Origin: Pseudomonas sp. GM79 | GTDB lineage: Bacteria > Pseudomonadota > Gammaproteobacteria > Pseudomonadales > Pseudomonadaceae | DNA: 64,000 nucleotides | Direction: 5' to 3' | Assembly (NCBI RefSeq): GCF_000282495.1 | Contig: NZ_AKJE01000059.1 | Location: forward strand, 1-64,000 | Shown: positions 62,803-64,000 of the stretch, piece by piece | How positions within the stretch are numbered: the first letter of the stretch is position 1 | Layout of the letters: every line of letters begins with the position of its first letter | Made by a program: the position numbers and the translations under genes | The notes under the pieces: generated by a model | Database searches by the model: none | The model's input: the letters and a program-made list of their open reading frames with translations, nothing else | What the model was told of the DNA's origin: nothing

Positions 62803-63810
62803 ATGTTGTCCAGAACCTTGCTGTGCCTCGCTGTCGTCAGTGCTTCCACTCCCTTGCTCGCCGACACCGTCTGGTTGAAGAACGGTGACAAATTGAGCGG
62901 CAAAATCACCGTATTCGATGGTGGCAAGCTGCTGATTCAGACCGAGTACGCAGGCGCGGTTCCGATCGACTGGAATCAGGTCAAAACCCTGGAAAGCGAT
63001 CAGCAACTGCTGGTCAAACAGGATGCCTACACCGGTGAGAAGGCCAAGTCGCTGCACGCGGCAGAGGATGGCAAAGTCACCCTGGCCAACGGCGATGGCC
63101 CCAAGACCGTGGAGCTGGCCAGTATCCAGCAGATGCTCAAGCCCAAACCGGTGGTTGAGGATCTGGTATGGAAGGGGCATGTCGATTTGGCGCTGGATTA
63201 CCAGCGTGCCGAAAAAGACACTGATGATTATGACGTCGACTTCAAGACCAGTGCGCGCCATGGCAGATGGCGACACACGGCAGAAGGTGAGTACAACCGC
63301 GAATTCCAGGATGACGTCGTCACCACCGACAACTGGCGTGCCGAATATTCTCTCGACCGATTCCTCACTGAGAAGTGGTTCTGGCAAGGGCGTTTGAATT
63401 ACAAGCGCGACAAGGTCGAAGAGCTCGCTCGGCAGCGCACCGTCGGTACCGGCCCCGGTTATCAATTCTGGGATAACGAACTGGGCGCCTTTTCCTTGGG
63501 CTCGCTGGTCAACCGCACGGACTATGAGTTCAGCGACGGCAGCAAGAAAAACTTCTATTCCCTGGCGATGAAGTGGGATTACAACCGTTACCTGATCGGC
63601 AAGAAGGTTGAGTTCTTCACCAATGGCGAAGTTGGCAAGCCGTTGTCAGGCGTAGCTGATTACGCACTCGATGCCGAAATGGGCTTGCGCTACAAAGTGA
63701 CCGATTGGGCATCGCTTAACCTGAAGGCCGAACGAGACATTATCAGCGGTACTGACGATGCGGACCTGAGCAAGACCCGTTACACGGCGGGTTTTGGCGT
63801 AGCCTGGTAA
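62803..63810 (+). CDS. DUF481 outer-membrane protein (YdiY-like)
   Basis: A 335-residue protein with a signal peptide (residues 1-20, ending LLA). The N-terminal part (DTVWLKNGDKLSGKITVFDG) has the small beta-domain seen in front of DUF481. The remaining 220 residues show alternating aromatic and polar strands ending in GFGVAW, a barrel with a terminal aromatic. The function is unknown; YdiY of E. coli is acid-induced. Confidence 0.85.
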   Translation: MLSRTLLCLAVVSASTPLLADTVWLKNGDKLSGKITVFDGGKLLIQTEYAGAVPIDWNQVKTLESDQQLLVKQDAYTGEKAKSLHAAEDGKVTLANGDGPKTVELASIQQMLKPKPVVEDLVWKGHVDLALDYQRAEKDTDDYDVDFKTSARHGRWRHTAEGEYNREFQDDVVTTDNWRAEYSLDRFLTEKWFWQGRLNYKRDKVEELARQRTVGTGPGYQFWDNELGAFSLGSLVNRTDYEFSDGSKKNFYSLAMKWDYNRYLIGKKVEFFTNGEVGKPLSGVADYALDAEMGLRYKVTDWASLNLKAERDIISGTDDADLSKTRYTAGFGVAW

Positions 63811-63821
63811 CACTGAAAGAT

Positions 63822-63915
63822 CAAAAGATCGCAGCCTCGCTTCGCTCGACAGCTCCTCCAGAGACCGTATGTCAACGTAGGAGCTGTCGAGCGAAGCGAG
63901 GCTGCGATCTTTTTT
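63822..63915. repeat. Long inverted repeat (GATCGCAGCCTCGC family)
   Basis: AAGATCGCAGCCTCGC... and ...GCGAGGCTGCGATCTT form about 35 bp of stem around a 20-base loop, with a T6 run on the plus strand, 12 bases after the DUF481 stop. It is a second intergenic repeat type distinct from the REPINs and could act as a terminator. Confidence 0.8.
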
Positions 63916-63937
63916 GCCATGCAAAACACACAGGCAC

Positions 63938-63970
63938 AAAAAAGCCCCGCTTTTGAGGGCGGGGCTTTTT
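63938..63970. terminator. Terminator near the window end
   Basis: AAAAAGCCCCGC-cctcaaaa/ttttgagg-GCGGGGCTTTTT, bidirectional. It likely belongs to a minus-strand gene beyond the window. Confidence 0.85.
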
Positions 63971-64000
63971 ACTAAAGCAAGTACAAGTTAGATAACTTGA

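Overview
The window is chromosomal DNA of a Pseudomonas of the fluorescens group. The gene order bamA-skp-lpxD-fabZ-lpxA-lpxB-rnhB-dnaE-accA-tilS-pyrG-kdsA-eno-ftsB-ispD ... ispF-truD-surE-pcm-nlpD-rpoS-rsmZ-fdxA-mutS ... cinA-recA-recX is the Pseudomonas order. The small RNA gene rsmZ sits after rpoS. The intergenic spaces hold REP doublets with the core GTGGGAGCGGGCTTGCTCGC that is typical of this group. All assignments come from reading the sequence; no database search was run.

Layout. 1-17972 (+): envelope biogenesis (BamA, Skp, lipid A enzymes), RNase HII, replicative polymerase, acetyl-CoA carboxylase alpha, tRNA lysidine synthase, CTP synthase, KDO8P synthase, enolase, FtsB and IspD. 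18127-21096: a LysR regulator divergent from the glutathione-dependent formaldehyde detoxification pair. A 159-bp palindromic element follows. 21309-26434 (+): ispF-truD-surE-pcm-nlpD-rpoS, mostly overlapping genes. 26435-26918: the GacA-controlled small RNA rsmZ with its upstream activating site. 26919-29964 (-): fdxA and mutS.

30100-33735, between mutS and cinA, is where fluorescens-group strains commonly carry phage-tail bacteriocin (tailocin) clusters. Here only a self-cleavable LexA/CI-type repressor, an array of ATGCA-based palindromes, a Com-like zinc-ribbon gene, a secreted DUF642-like protein, a holin, a 29-codon stub resembling a tail-terminator gene, an endolysin and a frameshifted spanin remain. 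No tail gene is left. It reads as a tailocin locus collapsed to regulator plus lysis cassette.

33816-41383: cinA, SOS-controlled recA, recX, a LOG-family protein, a small ribbon-helix-helix-like protein, a PA3611-like secreted protein, a DTW-domain tRNA enzyme, the ErdR-like response regulator, dgkA and finR. 41505-50406: fpr, trmO, an RhlG-like reductase, a DUF1456 protein, a pseudouridine synthase, an acetyltransferase, rimO, kup and a DUF3077-type gene preceded by a strongly structured leader. 50931-51520: a Phd/RelE-type toxin-antitoxin operon. 51776-55713 (-): the alanyl-phosphatidylglycerol synthase/hydrolase pair (mprF, virJ-like). 55991-56364 (-): two tandem initiator tRNA genes. 56665-63810: SOS-controlled dinB, a lipoprotein, proS, ampG, an alkyltransferase-like gene and a DUF481 outer-membrane protein.

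Connections seen in sequence: LexA boxes precede recA and dinB, and the repressor at 30154 keeps the Ala-Gly bond and Ser/Lys pair needed for RecA-stimulated self-cleavage, so damage could also release the lysis cassette. The Gac/Rsm system is represented by rsmZ beside rpoS.
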